Assembly (NCBI GenBank): GCA_944325075.1
Contig: CALUYU010000011.1
Span: 1 to 46,229 of the forward strand
Direction: 5' to 3'
DNA length: 46,229 nucleotides
Origin: Candidatus Gastranaerophilales bacterium
GTDB lineage: Bacteria; Cyanobacteriota; Vampirovibrionia; Gastranaerophilales; Gastranaerophilaceae
Shown here: in pieces, positions 43,056 through 46,229 of the stretch
How positions within the stretch are numbered: position 1 is the first letter of the stretch
Layout: every line of letters begins with the position of its first letter
Made by a program: the position numbers and the translations under genes
The notes under the pieces: generated by a model
The model's database searches: none
Seen by the model: only the letters and a program-made list of their open reading frames with translations
What the model was told of the DNA's origin: nothing

Positions 43056-44042
43056 ATGATGCAAGGACAAATATACAAGATTCATTCAGATTTTTATTAT
43101 ATTGATACCGGCTCAGCTGATTTTGAATGTAAAGTCCGTGAAGTTTTAAAAAAACAAAAAGAAAAAATCCTGGTAGGGGATTTTGTAGAATTCAATAACG
43201 GATATATAGAAAAAATCCTGCCGCGTAAGAATTACATCGCCAGACCAAGCGTTGCAAATATTGATCAAATCATTATTGTTTCTGCATTAAAACAGCCTGA
43301 TTTAAATCTTGTACAGCTCAACAGATATATTGCATTGTCAAAATACTACAGTATTCCTGCTGTCTTATGCTTTAATAAAGAAGACTTGCAATTTGAGAAA
43401 GGGTTAAAAAACAAAATTACAAATATATATAAAAAACTTGGCTACCAAATAGTCTTTACATCCGCAACCGAACATGTCGGAATAAATGCGTTTAAAAAAT
43501 TATTGAACGGGAAGATAAGTGTATTATGCGGGAATTCAGGGGTTGGGAAGTCAAGCCTTATTAACGCAGTAAATCCGGACCTTAATTTAAAAACAAAAGC
43601 AGTAAGTGAAAAATTGCAGCGCGGAACACATACGACCAGACACTGTGAAATTATTAAACTTACTGAAAATTCCAAAATTGTTGATACTCCGGGTTTCAGC
43701 AACGTAAAATTTGATTTTATACTTCCAGCAGATGTAGATTTGCTTTTTGAAGAAATGATTCCCTACCGTGAAGGATGTAAATACAGTGACTGCCTTCATA
43801 TAAATGAAGACAACTGTAATGTGCTTGCGCACCTCAATGATATTGATAATTCGCGTTATGAAAGTTATCTGACTTTTGTTGAGGAGGCAAAAGAGTATAA
43901 AGAGAGAATTAAATCTGAAGGCAAAAAAGTTGAAAAAGCAAAAAAAATAATAAATAACAAATATGTTGCAAAGATATCGGAAAGGAAACGCCAAAGGGCA
44001 AGAAATAACTTAAAAAGTCAAATATACAAAGAAATAGAATAA
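43056..44042 (+). CDS. rsgA: Ribosome biogenesis GTPase RsgA
   Basis: This 328-aa circularly permuted GTPase checks 30S subunit maturation. An OB-fold comes first, then G4 NKED, G1 GNSGVGKSS, the DTPG of G3 in that permuted order, and a C-terminal zinc site with Cys in EGCKYSDCLHINEDNCNV. I chose ATG at 43056; the TTG at 43017 lies in the promoter. It follows the dehydrogenase gene by 42 bp but probably has its own promoter. Confidence 0.93.
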   Translation: MMQGQIYKIHSDFYYIDTGSADFECKVREVLKKQKEKILVGDFVEFNNGYIEKILPRKNYIARPSVANIDQIIIVSALKQPDLNLVQLNRYIALSKYYSIPAVLCFNKEDLQFEKGLKNKITNIYKKLGYQIVFTSATEHVGINAFKKLLNGKISVLCGNSGVGKSSLINAVNPDLNLKTKAVSEKLQRGTHTTRHCEIIKLTENSKIVDTPGFSNVKFDFILPADVDLLFEEMIPYREGCKYSDCLHINEDNCNVLAHLNDIDNSRYESYLTFVEEAKEYKERIKSEGKKVEKAKKIINNKYVAKISERKRQRARNNLKSQIYKEIE

Positions 44043-44068
44043 CAAGGATTTATATAGAAAGGTTTCGT

Positions 44069-44965
44069 ATGAAGAATATAGAAGAATATATAGAACTTAT
44101 AAACAAAAAATTAGACCAATATATTCCTGAAGATATTTTTCCCGAGGATATATTTAAAGCGATGAAATATACCGTAACACTTCCCGGAAAACGCCTGCGT
44201 CCAATAATGTGCATGGAATCATGTGAAATATTCGGAGGGAAGTATGAAAACGCAATCCCGACTGCTTGCGCGATAGAAATGCTGCATGCACAAACATTAA
44301 TTCATGATGATCTTCCCTGCATGGATAATGATGATTTCAGAAGAGGGAAACCGACAAATCACAAAGTCTTTGGCGAGGCAAATGCAGTTCTTGCAGGAGA
44401 TGCACTGTTAAGTTTTGCGCCACAGATAATTATAAAATATTCCAAACATCTTGGAGCAGAAAAACTCTTAAAAATTATAGAAGAATATACTCAATATTCC
44501 GGGGCATACGGGGTAATAGCAGGGCAGGTTGCAGATATAGAAGCAGAAAAAAACTGGAAAAACAATATTTTCGGACTTAAACCTGAAGAACTTCTTGCAT
44601 TTATACATTCCCATAAAACAGCGGATTTATTTAAACTTTCACTAAGAACCGGTGCAATAATTGCGGGTGCAAATGAAAAAGATTTGGAAAAAATCACGGA
44701 ATTAGGAGAAAAACTAGGTGTAGCATTCCAAATCAGTGATGACATTCTGGATGAGACCTCAACATTTGAAGAAATGGGGAAAACTCTTGGCAAGGATAAA
44801 GCAACAGAAAAACTAACATACGTAACATTATATGGGATTGATGAAGCGAAACATAAATTAACTTGCATTCTGGATGAATGTTGTGTTATGATTAGCGGGT
44901 TCGAAAAAAAATCGGCGGCATTATTAGAAATAATAGAAGGAATAAAAAAGAGAGTAGGAATATAA
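44069..44965 (+). CDS. ispA: Prenyl (farnesyl/geranylgeranyl) diphosphate synthase
   Basis: This 298-aa enzyme builds C15 or C20 diphosphates from IPP and DMAPP. The first aspartate-rich motif is HDDLPCMDND and the second ISDDILDE; LPGKRLRPIM and GQVADIEAE are also family hallmarks. The chain-length residues cannot be judged with confidence. AGAAAGG precedes the ATG. The stop codon touches the start of the next gene. Confidence 0.92.
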   Translation: MKNIEEYIELINKKLDQYIPEDIFPEDIFKAMKYTVTLPGKRLRPIMCMESCEIFGGKYENAIPTACAIEMLHAQTLIHDDLPCMDNDDFRRGKPTNHKVFGEANAVLAGDALLSFAPQIIIKYSKHLGAEKLLKIIEEYTQYSGAYGVIAGQVADIEAEKNWKNNIFGLKPEELLAFIHSHKTADLFKLSLRTGAIIAGANEKDLEKITELGEKLGVAFQISDDILDETSTFEEMGKTLGKDKATEKLTYVTLYGIDEAKHKLTCILDECCVMISGFEKKSAALLEIIEGIKKRVGI

Positions 44966-45433
44966 ATGATTACCATAGTTAACAGCGGCTATGAAGTACT
45001 AGTAACCGGATTGTTTTCAGCTTTTCTGGCACAAGTCATAAAGTTTTTCATATTTACAATAAAAAACAAAAAAATGAATTTCAAGATATTTACAACAACC
45101 GGGGGAATGCCAAGTTCACATTCTGCGGGTGTAATGGGACTTTCAACATCAGTAGGCTTAATAGCCGGATTTGATTCGCTATTTTTTGCAATAGCGCTAG
45201 GGTTTTCATTGGTAACAATGTATGATGCAGCCGGGGTTCGTCGGGCGGCCGGAAAAACAGCAGCCTGCCTTAACAGAATGATGGAAGATTTTTATAAACA
45301 TGATGTTCAGGCAATCGGAGGAAAATTAAAAGAACTTTTAGGACACACTCCGTTTGAAGTTATAATGGGAGCAGTATTTGGTATATGTTTTGCAATTTTA
45401 TTACATAAATTTTTACTTGAACATATGATTTAA
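44966..45433 (+). CDS. Divergent PAP2 family membrane protein
   Basis: This 155-aa protein matches the DivPAP2 (DUF212, YuiD) family: GGMPSSHSAGVMGLSTSVG carries the phosphatase-like Ser-His, and MYDAAGVRRAAGKTA follows. It has about four membrane helices. Its ATG directly follows the stop codon of the prenyl synthase. This suggests a membrane phosphatase acting on prenyl diphosphates or their lipid products; this is inference from position. Confidence 0.9.
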   Translation: MITIVNSGYEVLVTGLFSAFLAQVIKFFIFTIKNKKMNFKIFTTTGGMPSSHSAGVMGLSTSVGLIAGFDSLFFAIALGFSLVTMYDAAGVRRAAGKTAACLNRMMEDFYKHDVQAIGGKLKELLGHTPFEVIMGAVFGICFAILLHKFLLEHMI

Positions 45434-45504
45434 AAATACTCCACTTGAAATTTAAAGAATATAGGTTATAATATAATATACTGGCATAGGAATGCTAAGT
45501 ATAA

Positions 45505-45533
45505 GCGGTATTGCACTTTTATAATTAAATATG
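45505..45533 (+). repeat. Duplicate of the tmRNA promoter segment
   Basis: The segment AGCGGTATTG-ACTTTTATAATT-AAATATG occurs here and at 45661-45690, with one mismatch (C/T) in 29 bases. In the second copy it holds the tmRNA -10. The 150 bp between hold CTGGATTAGACA, which is also the tmRNA 5' sequence, and an ACCGCTC-AAA-GAGCGGT hairpin. Confidence 0.7.
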
Positions 45534-45676
45534 AATAGTGTTGTCTTCTTTTCTTAATGAGAGCTTGCTCAAATTTTAGAAAATGGCGTCACGAATTCTT
45601 TATTTCGATAAGCAATATAGATATCCGGGAAATAGTGACTGGATTAGACACCGCTCAAAGAGCGGTATTGTACTTT

Positions 45677-45690
45677 TATAATTAAATATG
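45677..45690 (+). promoter_or_regulatory. tmRNA -10 box
   Basis: TATAAT (45677-45682) ends 7 nt before the first G of the mature tmRNA at 45690. No convincing -35 hexamer is seen; the hairpin (45650-45667) lies in that region. Confidence 0.6.
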
Positions 45691-46093
45691 GGGACGTTCT
45701 GGATTAGACAGAATGTATTGGTTGAAACAAGTTGCGAGTCCGTGCGCTGTTCACGGTTATCAACGAGCAAACTAAATTAAATGCTAAAAATAATGTAATC
45801 GAAGCAGACTTCTCTAGAGCATATGCTTTAGCAGCATAGTCCTTTGACGAATAGCTACTCATAGAACCCAGCTTGCCGGTTTTATGGGTCCATCATGCAA
45901 GACGCAGTGCTGAGATGATGGTAACAGCATCAAGATAACCATCAAAGGTTTAGAGTTTCCTTCAAATAAAACCTAGGGCTGATTTAACGGTTTTGAAACT
46001 TTCCGGAATCAGTTGAGCGAATAAGTTTCTACACTCGTAGAGATTTGTTTTGATCCATTTTGGACAGGGGTTCGACTCCCCTCGTCTCCACCA
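45690..46093 (+). ncRNA. ssrA: Transfer-messenger RNA
   Basis: GGGGACG at 45690 pairs with CGTCTCC before ACCA at 46090-46093, forming the acceptor stem; GGTTCGACTCCC is the T arm. The tag frame runs from GCT (45783) to TAG (45837-45839) and reads AKNNVIEADFSRAYALAA, ending in the expected ALAA protease signal. A pseudoknot (CCGTG..CACGG with GCTGTT and AACGAGC) lies 14 nt before the resume codon. It rescues stalled ribosomes. Confidence 0.95.
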
Positions 46094-46102
46094 TTAAAAT
46101 TC

Positions 46103-46127
46103 AGAGGCTTGTGATAGCCTCTTTTTT
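46103..46127 (+). terminator. tmRNA terminator
   Basis: AGAGGCT-TGTGAT-AGCCTCT is followed by TTTTT, 10 bp after the CCA end. Confidence 0.9.
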
Positions 46128-46193
46128 AATGCCAAATTCACCGCACTGTGCGGGCTTTCGCGGATTTAAGAGAATTTATTTTATTTGATTTGT

Positions 46194-46227
46194 AGAGAAT
46201 TTTACACTACTTATGACAAAATTCTCT
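46194..46227. repeat. 10-bp inverted repeat at the window edge
   Basis: AGAGAATTTT (46194-46203) and AAAATTCTCT (46218-46227) are perfect inverted repeats around 14 nt. What they belong to lies beyond the window. Confidence 0.45.
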
Positions 46228-46229
46228 TT

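Overview
The window is 46.2 kb of AT-rich bacterial chromosome, densely coding, with many short operons and small lineage-specific proteins. Several traits together suggest a non-photosynthetic gut relative of Cyanobacteria (Melainabacteria/Vampirovibrionia, order Gastranaerophilales): a pilin-like protein with the FTLAEVLITLGIIG type of N-terminus, small proteins with an N-terminal SFN(G) motif, a DUF1822-like protein encoded beside a sigma factor, HydF (an anaerobic [FeFe]-hydrogenase trait) and cyanobacterial-style gene content. This placement is inferred from protein style; no phylogeny was run.

Layout. 1-600: island of palindromic repeats with the promoter and first codons of a gene that runs off the left edge. 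608-1762: aroE and a small membrane protein. 1994-10017 (minus): one fatty-acid/phospholipid and ribosome cluster, 82-aa protein-yceD-rpmF-plsX-fabH-(HEPN/MNT pair)-fabD-72-aa protein-fabG-acpP-fabF. 10206-13269 (plus): OmpH/Skp-like chaperone, a 536-aa coiled-coil protein, pyrF. 13279-15540 (minus): hydF, rpsO and a hypothetical. 15777-17443 (plus): hypothetical, purB. 17449-25957 (minus): a DUF1822/TonB-like 1329-aa membrane protein, a sigma factor, a zinc-ribbon/NTPase/TPR protein, bioB. 26128-32148: small membrane protein, hemW (minus), GH13 amylase-like protein, two lineage-specific proteins, mtnA. 32241-33490 (minus): a pilin-like gene whose leader is built from repeats and preceded by a G13 tract. 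33632-35642 (minus): small SFNG protein, degenerate BioD-like protein, Xer recombinase. 35788-40558 (minus): hypothetical-nagZ-dut-TM2-hom-thrC. 41143-41818: a structured-RNA candidate and hsp20. 41988-45433 (plus): 2-hydroxyacid dehydrogenase, rsgA, prenyl synthase, DivPAP2. 45690-46093: tmRNA.

Most genes are housekeeping. Four things stand out. First, two homologous promoter/RBS/ATG modules (window start and 33.4 kb) run into G14 and G13 tracts; in both, the downstream conserved reading frame is exactly one G out of register with the ATG, which suggests a slippage switch on pilin-like genes. Second, the DUF1822/TonB-like protein, sigma factor and zinc-ribbon NTPase form a possible trans-envelope signalling unit. 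Third, a MntA/HepT-type pair sits inside the fab cluster and its HEPN partner carries one in-frame stop. Fourth, several promoters lie so close to the start codon that the mRNAs should be leaderless, and one divergent pair shares its -35 hexamer.

All functional calls come from reading motifs; no database search was run.
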